Below, in pieces: positions 10,541-23,600 of a DNA stretch of 64,000 nucleotides. Positions within the stretch are counted from its first letter, which is position 1. The number at the start of each line of letters is the position of its first letter. Below the pieces are notes generated by a model that did no database searches, was not told the origin of the DNA, and worked only from the letters and a program-made list of their open reading frames with translations. This DNA is from Auanema rhodensis. Its lineage: Eukaryota > Nematoda > Chromadorea > Rhabditida > Rhabditidae. The stretch lies in the NCBI GenBank assembly GCA_964057225.1, contig OZ059900.1, positions 21,591,638 to 21,655,637 of the forward strand, written 5' to 3'. Both the position numbers and the translations under genes were made by a program.

Positions 10541-13500
10541 ACATTTTACATGCTGAACACTATAAAAATACAAAAACACAGTATTTCCCATGAGAAATAT
10601 TTTATTATGCTGGAAAACCAGTTTTTGGAAATTTCGCTGTAAACAAGGTTTTGACTTACGATTTCATGTGTTCAAACTCATGCAATGTCAATGAAACCTA
10701 GCTCAAAATTGTTCCTACAACGTCTAGTTCCACTTTCACGACAAAAAAACAGGGGTTAGAAAATTAAGGAAATTAGCATATTCTGAGGGCACGCCCCTTA
10801 TGGCTAATATTGATTAAATCGATTTTTGTTCATATGAGTCGTCAAATGAAACGAATTTCAGCGTGTTACATACTAAAATGAAGCATTTTACATGCTGAAC
10901 ACTAGAAAAATACAAAAACACAGTATTTCCCATGAGAAATATTTTATTATGCTGGAAAACCAGTTTTTGGAAATTTCGCTGTAAACAAGGTTTTGACTTA
11001 CGATTTCATGTGTTCAAACTCATGCAATGTCAATGAAACCTAGCTCAAAATTGTTATTACAACGTCTAGTTTCACTTTCACGACAAAAAAACAGGGGTTA
11101 GAAAATTAAGGAAATTAGCATATTCTGAGGGCACGCCTCTTATGGCTAATATTGATTAAATCGATTTTTGTTCATATGAGTCGTCAAATGCAACGAATTT
11201 CAGCGTGTTACATACTAAAATGAAACATTTTACATGCTGAACACTATAAAAATACAAAAACACAGTATTTCCCATGAGAAATATTTTATTATGCTGGAAA
11301 ACCAGTTTTTGGAAATTTCGCTGTAAACAAGGTTTTGACTTACGATTTCATGTGTTCAAACTCATGCAATGTCAATGAAACCTAGCTCAAAATTGTTCCT
11401 ACAACGTCTAGTTCCACTTTCACGACAAAAAAACAGGGGTTAGAAAATTAAGGAAATTAGCATATTCTGAGGGCACGCCCCTTATGGCTAATATTGATTA
11501 AATCGATTTTTGTTCATATGAGTCGTCAAATGAAACGAATTTCAGCGTGTTACATACTAAAATGAAGCATTTTACATGCTGAACACTAGAAAAATACAAA
11601 AACACAGTATTTCCCATGAGAAATATTTTATTATGCTGGAAAACCAGTTTTTGGAAATTTCGCTGTAAACAAGGTTTTGACTTACGATTTCATGTGTTCA
11701 AACTCATGCAATGTCAATGAAACCTAGCTCAAAATTGTTCCTACAACGTCTAGTTCCACTTTCACGACAACAAAACAGGGGTTAGAAAATTAAGGAAATT
11801 AGCATATTCTGAGGGCACGCCCCTTATGGCTAATATTGATTAAATCGATTTTTGTTCATATGAGTCGTCAAATGCAACGAATTTCAGCGTGTTACATACT
11901 AAAATGAAGCATTTCACATGCTGAACACTAGAAAAATACAAAAACACAGTATTTCCCATGAGAAATATTTTATTATGCTGGAAAACCAGTTTTTGGAAAT
12001 TTCGCTGTAAACAAGGTTTTGACTTACGATTTCATGTGTTCAAACTCATGCAATGTCAATGAAACCTAGCTCAAAATTGTTCCTACAACGTCTAGTTCCA
12101 CTTTCACGACAACAAAACAGGGGTTAGAAAATTAAGGAAATTAGCATATTCTGAGGGCACGCCCCTTATGGCTAATATTGATTAAATCGATTTTTGTTCA
12201 TATGAGTCGTCAAATGCAACGAATTTCAGCGTGTTACATACTAAAATGAAGCATTTCACATGCTGAACACTAGAAAAATACAAAAACACAGTATTTCCCA
12301 TGAGAAATATTTTATTATGCTGGAAAACCAGTTTTTGGAAATTTCGCTGTAAACAAGGTTTTGACTTACGATTTCATGTGTTCAAACTCATGCAATGTCA
12401 ATGAAACCTAGCTCAAAATTGTTATTACAACGTCTAGTTCCACTTTCACGACAAAAAAACAGGGGTTAGAAAATTAAGGAAATTAGCATATTCTGAGGGC
12501 ACGCCTCTTATGGCTAATATTGATTAAATCGATTTTTGTTCATATGAGTCGTCAAATGCAACGAATTTCAGCGTGTTACATACTAAAATGAAACATTTTA
12601 CATGCTGAACACTATAAAAATACAAAAACACAGTATTTCCCATGAGAAATATTTTATTATGCTGGAAAACCAGTTTTTGGAAATTTCGCTGTAAACAAGG
12701 TTTTGACTTACGATTTCATGTGTTCAAACTCATGCAATGTCAATGAAACCTAGCTCAAAATTGTTCCTACAACGTCTAGTTCCACTTTCACGACAAAAAA
12801 ACAGGGGTTAGAAAATTAAGGAAATTAGCATATTCTGAGGGCACGCCCCTTATGGCTAATATTGATTAAATCGATTTTTGTTCATATGAGTCGTCAAATG
12901 AAACGAATTTCAGCGTGTTACATACTAAAATGAAGCATTTTACATGCTGAACACTAGAAAAATACAAAAACACAGTATTTCCCATGAGAAATATTTTATT
13001 ATGCTGGAAAACCAGTTTTTGGAAATTTCGCTGTAAACAAGGTTTTGACTTACGATTTCATGTGTTCAAACTCATGCAATGTCAATGAAACCTAGCTCAA
13101 AATTGTTATTACAACGTCTAGTTTCACTTTCACGACAAAAAAACAGGGGTTAGAAAATTAAGGAAATTAGCATATTCTGAGGGCACGCCTCTTATGGCTA
13201 ATATTGATTAAATCGATTTTTGTTCATATGAGTCGTCAAATGCAACGAATTTCAGCGTGTTACATACTAAAATGAAACATTTTACATGCTGAACACTATA
13301 AAAATACAAAAACACAGTATTTCCCATGAGAAATATTTTATTATGCTGGAAAACCAGTTTTTGGAAATTTCGCTGTAAACAAGGTTTTGACTTACGATTT
13401 CATGTGTTCAAACTCATGCAATGTCAATGAAACCTAGCTCAAAATTGTTCCTACAACGTCTAGTTCCACTTTCACGACAAAAAAACAGGGGTTAGAAAAT

Positions 13501-16500
13501 TAAGGAAATTAGCATATTCTGAGGGCACGCCCCTTATGGCTAATATTGATTAAATCGATTTTTGTTCATATGAGTCGTCAAATGAAACGAATTTCAGCGT
13601 GTTACATACTAAAATGAAGCATTTTACATGCTGAACACTAGAAAAATACAAAAACACAGTATTTCCCATGAGAAATATTTTATTATGCTGGAAAACCAGT
13701 TTTTGGAAATTTCGCTGTAAACAAGGTTTTGACTTACGATTTCATGTGTTCAAACTCATGCAATGTCAATGAAACCTAGCTCAAAATTGTTCCTACAACG
13801 TCTAGTTCCACTTTCACGACAAAAAAACAGGGGTTAGAAAATTAAGGAAATTAGCATATTCTGAGGGCACGCCCCTTATGGCTAATATTGATTAAATCGA
13901 TTTTTGTTCATATGAGTCGTCAAATGAAACGAATTTCAGCGTGTTACATACTAAAATGAAGCATTTTACATGCTGAACACTAGAAAAATACAAAAACACA
14001 GTATTTCCCATGAGAAATATTTTATTATGCTGGAAAACCAGTTTTTGGAAATTTCGCTGTAAACAAGGTTTTGACTTACGATTTCATGTGTTCAAACTCA
14101 TGCAATGTCAATGAAAACTAGCTCAAAATTGTTCCTACAACGTCTAGTTCCACTTTCACGACAACAAAACAGGGGTTAGAAAATTAAGGAAATTAGCATA
14201 TTCTGAGGGCACGCCCCTTATGGCTAATATTGATTAAATCGATTTTTGTTCATATGAGTCGTCAAATGCAACGAATTTCAGCGTGTTACATACTAAAATG
14301 AAGCATTTCACATGCTGAACACTAGAAAAATACAAAAACACAGTATTTCCCATGAGAAATATTTTATTATGCTGGAAAACCAGTTTTTGGAAATTTCGCT
14401 GTAAACAAGGTTTTGACTTACGATTTCATGTGTTCAAACTCATGCAATGTCAATGAAACCTAGCTCAAAATTGTTCCTACAACGTCTAGTTCCACTTTCA
14501 CGACAACAAAACAGGGGTTAGAAAATTAAGGAAATTAGCATATTCTGAGGGCACGCCCCTTATGGCTAATATTGATTAAATCGATTTTTGTTCATATGAG
14601 TCGTCAAATGCAACGAATTTCAGCGTGTTACATACTAAAATGAAGCATTTCACATGCTGAACACTAGAAAAATACAAAAACACAGTATTTCCCATGAGAA
14701 ATATTTTATTATGCTGGAAAACCAGTTTTTGGAAATTTCGCTGTAAACAAGGTTTTGACTTACGATTTCATGTGTTCAAACTCATGCAATGTCAATGAAA
14801 CCTAGCTCAAAATTGTTATTACAACGTCTAGTTCCACTTTCACGACAAAAAAACAGGGGTTAGAAAATTAAGGAAATTAGCATATTCTGAGGGCACGCCC
14901 CTTATGGCTAATATTGATTAAATCGATTTTTGTTCATATGAGTCGTCAAATGAAACGAATTTCAGCGTGTTACATACTAAAATGAAACATTTTACATGCT
15001 GAACACTATAAAAATACAAAAACACAGTATTTCCCATGAGAAATATTTTATTATGCTGGAAAACCAGTTTTTGGAAATTTCGCTGTAAACAAGGTTTTGA
15101 CTTACGATTTCATGTGTTCAAACTCATGCAATGTCAATGAAACCTAGCTCAAAATTGTTCCTACAACGTCTAGTTCCACTTTCACGACAAAAAAACAGGG
15201 GTTAGAAAATTAAGGAAATTAGCATATTCTGAGGGCACGCCCCTTATGGCTAATATTGATTAAATCGATTTTTGTTCATATGAGTCGTCAAATGAAACGA
15301 ATTTCAGCGTGTTACATACTAAAATGAAGCATTTTACATGCTGAACACTAGAAAAATACAAAAACACAGTATTTCCCATGAGAAATATTTTATTATGCTG
15401 GAAAACCAGTTTTTGGAAATTTCGCTGTAAACAAGGTTTTGACTTACGATTTCATGTGTTCAAACTCATGCAATGTCAATGAAACCTAGCTCAAAATTGT
15501 TATTACAACGTCTAGTTTCACTTTCACGACAAAAAAACAGGGGTTAGAAAATTAAGGAAATTAGCATATTCTGAGGGCACGCCTCTTATGGCTAATATTG
15601 ATTAAATCGATTTTTGTTCATATGAGTCGTCAAATGCAACGAATTTCAGCGTGTTACATACTAAAATGAAACATTTTACATGCTGAACACTATAAAAATA
15701 CAAAAACACAGTATTTCCCATGAGAAATATTTTATTATGCTGGAAAACCAGTTTTTGGAAATTTCGCTGTAAACAAGGTTTTGACTTACGATTTCATGTG
15801 TTCAAACTCATGCAATGTCAATGAAACCTAGCTCAAAATTGTTCCTACAACGTCTAGTTCCACTTTCACGACAAAAAAACAGGGGTTAGAAAATTAAGGA
15901 AATTAGCATATTCTGAGGGCACGCCCCTTATGGCTAATATTGATTAAATCGATTTTTGTTCATATGAGTCGTCAAATGAAACGAATTTCAGCGTGTTACA
16001 TACTAAAATGAAGCATTTTACATGCTGAACACTAGAAAAATACAAAAACACAGTATTTCCCATGAGAAATATTTTATTATGCTGGAAAACCAGTTTTTGG
16101 AAATTTCGCTGTAAACAAGGTTTTGACTTACGATTTCATGTGTTCAAACTCATGCAATGTCAATGAAACCTAGCTCAAAATTGTTCCTACAACGTCTAGT
16201 TCCACTTTCACGACAAAAAAACAGGGGTTAGAAAATTAAGGAAATTAGCATATTCTGAGGGCACGCCCCTTATGGCTAATATTGATTAAATCGATTTTTG
16301 TTCATATGAGTCGTCAAATGAAACAAATTTCAGCGTGTTACATACTAAAATGAAGCATTTTACATGCTGAACACTAGAAAAATACAAAAACACAGTATTT
16401 CCCATGAGAAATATTTTATTATGCTGGAAAACCAGTTTTTGGAAATTTCGCTGTAAACAAGGTTTTGACTTACGATTTCATGTGTTCAAACTCATGCAAT

Positions 16501-19500
16501 GTCAATGAAACCTAGCTCAAAATTGTTCCTACAACGTCTAGTTCCACTTTCACGACAACAAAACAGGGGTTAGAAAATTAAGGAAATTAGCATATTCTGA
16601 GGGCACGCCCCTTATGGCTAATATTGATTAAATCGATTTTTGTTCATATGAGTCGTCAAATGCAACGAATTTCAGCGTGTTACATACTAAAATGAAGCAT
16701 TTCACATGCTGAACACTAGAAAAATACAAAAACACAGTATTTCCCATGAGAAATATTTTATTATGCTGGAAAACCAGTTTTTGGAAATTTCGCTGTAAAC
16801 AAGGTTTTGACTTACGATTTCATGTGTTCAAACTCATGCAATGTCAATGAAACCTAGCTCAAAATTGTTCCTACAACGTCTAGTTCCACTTTCACGACAA
16901 CAAAACAGGGGTTAGAAAATTAAGGAAATTAGCATATTCTGAGGGCACGCCCCTTATGGCTAATATTGATTAAATCGATTTTTGTTCATATGAGTCGTCA
17001 AATGCAACGAATTTCAGCGTGTTACATACTAAAATGAAGCATTTCACATGCTGAACACTAGAAAAATACAAAAACACAGTATTTCCCATGAGAAATATTT
17101 TATTATGCTGGAAAACCAGTTTTTGGAAATTTCGCTGTAAACAAGGTTTTGACTTACGATTTCATGTGTTCAAACTCATGCAATGTCAATGAAACCTAGC
17201 TCAAAATTGTTATTACAACGTCTAGTTCCACTTTCACGACAAAAAAACAGGGGTTAGAAAATTAAGGAAATTAGCATATTCTGAGGGCACGCCTCTTATG
17301 GCTAATATTGATTAAATCGATTTTTGTTCATATGAGTCGTCAAATGCAACGAATTTCAGCGTGTTACATACTAAAATGAAACATTTTACATGCTGAACAC
17401 TATAAAAATACAAAAACACAGTATTTCCCATGAGAAATATTTTATTATGCTGGAAAACCAGTTTTTGGAAATTTCGCTGTAAACAAGGTTTTGACTTACG
17501 ATTTCATGTGTTCAAACTCATGCAATGTCAATGAAACCTAGCTCAAAATTGTTCCTACAACGTCTAGTTCCACTTTCACGACAAAAAAACAGGGGTTAGA
17601 AAATTAAGGAAATTAGCATATTCTGAGGGCACGCCCCTTATGGCTAATATTGATTAAATCGATTTTTGTTCATATGAGTCGTCAAATGAAACGAATTTCA
17701 GCGTGTTACATACTAAAATGAAGCATTTTACATGCTGAACACTAGAAAAATACAAAAACACAGTATTTCCCATGAGAAATATTTTATTATGCTGGAAAAC
17801 CAGTTTTTGGAAATTTCGCTGTAAACAAGGTTTTGACTTACGATTTCATGTGTTCAAACTCATGCAATGTCAATGAAACCTAGCTCAAAATTGTTATTAC
17901 AACGTCTAGTTTCACTTTCACGACAAAAAAACAGGGGTTAGAAAATTAAGGAAATTAGCATATTCTGAGGGCACGCCTCTTATGGCTAATATTGATTAAA
18001 TCGATTTTTGTTCATATGAGTCGTCAAATGCAACGAATTTCAGCGTGTTACATACTAAAATGAAACATTTTACATGCTGAACACTATAAAAATACAAAAA
18101 CACAGTATTTCCCATGAGAAATATTTTATTATGCTGGAAAACCAGTTTTTGGAAATTTCGCTGTAAACAAGGTTTTGACTTACGATTTCATGTGTTCAAA
18201 CTCATGCAATGTCAATGAAACCTAGCTCAAAATTGTTCCTACAACGTCTAGTTCCACTTTCACGACAAAAAAACAGGGGTTAGAAAATTAAGGAAATTAG
18301 CATATTCTGAGGGCACGCCCCTTATGGCTAATATTGATTAAATCGATTTTTGTTCATATGAGTCGTCAAATGAAACGAATTTCAGCGTGTTACATACTAA
18401 AATGAAGCATTTTACATGCTGAACACTAGAAAAATACAAAAACACAGTATTTCCCATGAGAAATATTTTATTATGCTGGAAAACCAGTTTTTGGAAATTT
18501 CGCTGTAAACAAGGTTTTGACTTACGATTTCATGTGTTCAAACTCATGCAATGTCAATGAAACCTAGCTCAAAATTGTTCCTACAACGTCTAGTTCCACT
18601 TTCACGACAACAAAACAGGGGTTAGAAAATTAAGGAAATTAGCATATTCTGAGGGCACGCCCCTTATGGCTAATATTGATTAAATCGATTTTTGTTCATA
18701 TGAGTCGTCAAATGCAACGAATTTCAGCGTGTTACATACTAAAATGAAGCATTTCACATGCTGAACACTAGAAAAATACAAAAACACAGTATTTCCCATG
18801 AGAAATATTTTATTATGCTGGAAAACCAGTTTTTGGAAATTTCGCTGTAAACAAGGTTTTGACTTACGATTTCATGTGTTCAAACTCATGCAATGTCAAT
18901 GAAACCTAGCTCAAAATTGTTATTACAACGTCTAGTTCCACTTTCACGACAAAAAAACAGGGGTTAGAAAATTAAGGAAATTAGCATATTCTGAGGGCAC
19001 GCCTCTTATGGCTAATATTGATTAAATCGATTTTTGTTCATATGAGTCGTCAAATGCAACGAATTTCAGCGTGTTACATACTAAAATGAAACATTTTACA
19101 TGCTGAACACTATAAAAATACAAAAACACAGTATTTCCCATGAGAAATATTTTATTATGCTGGAAAACCAGTTTTTGGAAATTTCGCTGTAAACAAGGTT
19201 TTGACTTACGATTTCATGTGTTCAAACTCATGCAATGTCAATGAAACCTAGCTCAAAATTGTTCCTACAACGTCTAGTTCCACTTTCACGACAAAAAAAC
19301 AGGGGTTAGAAAATTAAGGAAATTAGCATATTCTGAGGGCACGCCCCTTATGGCTAATATTGATTAAATCGATTTTTGTTCATATGAGTCGTCAAATGAA
19401 ACGAATTTCAGCGTGTTACATACTAAAATGAAGCATTTTACATGCTGAACACTAGAAAAATACAAAAACACAGTATTTCCCATGAGAAATATTTTATTAT

Positions 19501-20640
19501 GCTGGAAAACCAGTTTTTGGAAATTTCGCTGTAAACAAGGTTTTGACTTACGATTTCATGTGTTCAAACTCATGCAATGTCAATGAAACCTAGCTCAAAA
19601 TTGTTATTACAACGTCTAGTTTCACTTTCACGACAAAAAAACAGGGGTTAGAAAATTAAGGAAATTAGCATATTCTGAGGGCACGCCTCTTATGGCTAAT
19701 ATTGATTAAATCGATTTTTGTTCATATGAGTCGTCAAATGCAACGAATTTCAGCGTGTTACATACTAAAATGAAACATTTTACATGCTGAACACTATAAA
19801 AATACAAAAACACAGTATTTCCCATGAGAAATATTTTATTATGCTGGAAAACCAGTTTTTGGAAATTTCGCTGTAAACAAGGTTTTGACTTACGATTTCA
19901 TGTGTTCAAACTCATGCAATGTCAATGAAACCTAGCTCAAAATTGTTCCTACAACGTCTAGTTCCACTTTCACGACAAAAAAACAGGGGTTAGAAAATTA
20001 AGGAAATTAGCATATTCTGAGGGCACGCCCCTTATGGCTAATATTGATTAAATCGATTTTTGTTCATATGAGTCGTCAAATGAAACGAATTTCAGCGTGT
20101 TACATACTAAAATGAAGTATTTTACATGCTGAACATTATAAAAATACAAAAACACAGTATTTCCCATGAGAAATATTTTATTATGCTGGAAAACCAGTTT
20201 TTGGAAATTTCGCTGTAAACAAGGTTTTGACTTACGATTTCATGTGTTCAAACTCATGCAATGTCAATGAAACCTAGCTCAAAATTGTTCCTACAACGTC
20301 TAGTTCCACTTTCACGACAAAAAAACAGGGGTTAGAAAATTAAGGAAATTAGCATATTCTGAGGGCACGCCCCTTATGGCTAATATTGATTAAATCGATT
20401 TTTGTTCATATGAGTCGTCAAATGCAACGAATTTCAGCGTGTTACATACTAAAATGAAACATTTTACATGCTGAACACTAGAAAAATACAAAAACACAGT
20501 ATTTCCCATGAGAAATATTTTATTATGCTGGAAAACCAGTTTTTGGAAATTTCGCTGTAAACAAGGTTTTGACTTACGATTTCATGTGCTCAAACTCATG
20601 CAATGTCAATGAAACCTAGCTCAAAATTGTTATTACAACG
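10541..20640 (+). repeat. Variable-length HOR domain with 5-, 6- and 7-monomer units
   Basis: One subtype, GTTATTACAACGTCTAG followed by TTTCACTTTC, marks the unit. It occurs at 11053, 13105, 15499, 17893, 19603 and 20629, giving spacings of 2052, 2394, 2394, 1710 and 1026 bp: 6, 7, 7, 5 and 3 monomers of exactly 342 bp. Between these marks the subtypes follow a shared order: CTATAAAAA with GAAACATTTT, CAAATGAAACG, the AACAAAA form with CATTTCACATG, and TTATTAC with TTCCAC. The units differ mainly by how many copies of the middle subtypes they hold. This is what unequal exchange within one ancestral HOR would give. The oddities are a GAAAACTAG copy near 14114 and a CAAATGAAACAAATT copy near 16317. 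Confidence 0.88.
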
Positions 20641-23600
20641 TCTAGTTTCACTTTCACGACAAAAAAACAGGGGTTAGAAAATTAAGGAAATTAGCATATT
20701 CTGAGGGCACGCCTCTTATGGCTAATATTGATTAAATCGATTTTTGTTCATATGAGTCGTCAAATGCAACGAATTTCAGCGTGTTACATACTAAAATGAA
20801 ACATTTTACATGCTGAACACTATAAAAATACAAAAACACAGTATTTCCCATGAGAAATATTTTATTATGCTGGAAAACCAGTTTTTGGAAATTTCGCTGT
20901 AAACAAGGTTTTGACTTACGATTTCATGTGTTCAAACTCATGCAATGTCAATGAAACCTAGCTCAAAATTGTTCCTACAACGTCTAGTTCCACTTTCACG
21001 ACAAAAAAACAGGGGTTAGAAAATTAAGGAAATTAGCATATTCTGAGGGCACGCCCCTTATGGCTAATATTGATTAAATCGATTTTTGTTCATATGAGTC
21101 GTCAAATGAAACGAATTTCAGCGTGTTACATACTAAAATGAAGCATTTTACATGCTGAACACTAGAAAAATACAAAAACACAGTATTTCCCATGAGAAAT
21201 ATTTTATTATGCTGGAAAACCAGTTTTTGGAAATTTCGCTGTAAACAAGGTTTTGACTTACGATTTCATGTGTTCAAACTCATGCAATGTCAATGAAACC
21301 TAGCTCAAAATTGTTCCTACAACGTCTAGTTCCACTTTCACGACAAAAAAACAGGGGTTAGAAAATTAAGGAAATTAGCATATTCTGAGGGCACGCCCCT
21401 TATGGCTAATATTGATTAAATCGATTTTTGTTCATATGAGTCGTCAAATGAAACGAATTTCAGCGTGTTACATACTAAAATGAAGCATTTTACATGCTGA
21501 ACACTAGAAAAATACAAAAACACAGTATTTCCCATGAGAAATATTTTATTATGCTGGAAAACCAGTTTTTGGAAATTTCGCTGTAAACAAGGTTTTGACT
21601 TACGATTTCATGTGTTCAAACTCATGCAATGTCAATGAAACCTAGCTCAAAATTGTTCCTACAACGTCTAGTTCCACTTTCACGACAACAAAACAGGGGT
21701 TAGAAAATTAAGGAAATTAGCATATTCTGAGGGCACGCCCCTTATGGCTAATATTGATTAAATCGATTTTTGTTCATATGAGTCGTCAAATGCAACGAAT
21801 TTCAGCGTGTTACATACTAAAATGAAGCATTTCACATGCTGAACACTAGAAAAATACAAAAACACAGTATTTCCCATGAGAAATATTTTATTATGCTGGA
21901 AAACCAGTTTTTGGAAATTTCGCTGTAAACAAGGTTTTGACTTACGATTTCATGTGTTCAAACTCATGCAATGTCAATGAAACCTAGCTCAAAATTGTTA
22001 TTACAACGTCTAGTTCCACTTTCACGACAAAAAAACAGGGGTTAGAAAATTAAGGAAATTAGCATATTCTGAGGGCACGCCTCTTATGGCTAATATTGAT
22101 TAAATCGATTTTTGTTCATATGAGTCGTCAAATGCAACGAATTTCAGCGTGTTACATACTAAAATGAAGCATTTTACATGCTGAACACTATAAAAATACA
22201 AAAACACAGTATTTCCCATGAGAAATATTTTATTATGCTGGAAAACCAGTTTTTGGAAATTTCGCTGTAAACAAGGTTTTGACTTACGATTTCATGTGTT
22301 CAAACTCATGCAATGTCAATGAAACCTAGCTCAAAATTGTTCCTACAACGTCTAGTTCCACTTTCACGACAAAAAAACAGTGGTTAGAAAATTAGATAAT
22401 TAGCATATTCTGAGGGCACGCCCCTTATGGCTAATATTGATTAAATCGATTTTTGTTCATATGAGTCGTCAAATGCAACGAATTTCAGCGTGTTACATAC
22501 TAAAATGAAACATTTTACATGCTGAACACTATAAAAATACAAAAACACAGTATTTCCCATGAGAAATATTTTATTATGCTGGAAAACCAGTTTTTGGAAA
22601 TTTCGCTGTAAACAAGGTTTTGACTTACGATTTCATGTGTTCAAACTCATGCAATGTCAATGAAACCTAGCTCAAAATTGTTATTACAACGTCTAGTTCC
22701 ACTTTCACGACAAAAAAACAGGGGTTAGAAAATTAAGGAAATTAGCATATTCTGAGGGCACGCCTCTTATGGCTAATATTGATTAAATCGATTTTTGTTC
22801 ATATGAGTCGTCAAATGCAACGAATTTCAGCGTGTTACATACTAAAATGAAGCATTTTACATGCTGAACACTATAAAAATACAAAAACACAGTATTTCCC
22901 ATGAGAAATATTTTATTATGCTGGAAAACCAGTTTTTGGAAATTTCGCTGTAAACAAGGTTTTGACTTACGATTTCATGTGTTCAAACTCATGCAATGTC
23001 AATGAAACCTAGCTCAAAATTGTTCCTACAACGTCTAGTTCCACTTTCACGACAAAAAAACAGTGGTTAGAAAATTAGATAATTAGCATATTCTGAGGGC
23101 ACGCCCCTTATGGCTAATATTGATTAAATCGATTTTTGTTCATATGAGTCGTCAAATGCAACGAATTTCAGCGTGTTACATACTAAAATGAAACATTTTA
23201 CATGCTGAACACTATAAAAATACAAAAACACAGTATTTCCCATGAGAAATATTTTATTATGCTGGAAAACCAGTTTTTGGAAATTTCGCTGTAAACAAGG
23301 TTTTGACTTACGATTTCATGTGTTCAAACTCATGCAATGTCAATGAAACCTAGCTCAAAATTGTTCGTACAACGTCTAGTTCCACTTTCACGACAAAAAA
23401 ACAGGGGTTAGAAAATTAAGGAAATTAGCATATTCTGAGGGCACGCCTCTTATGGCTAATATTGATTAAATCGATTTTTGTTCATATGAGTCGTCAAATG
23501 CAACGAATTTCAGCGTGTTACATACTAAAATGAAGCATTTTACATGCTGAACACTAGAAAAATACAAAAACACAGTATTTCCCATGAGAAATATTTTATT

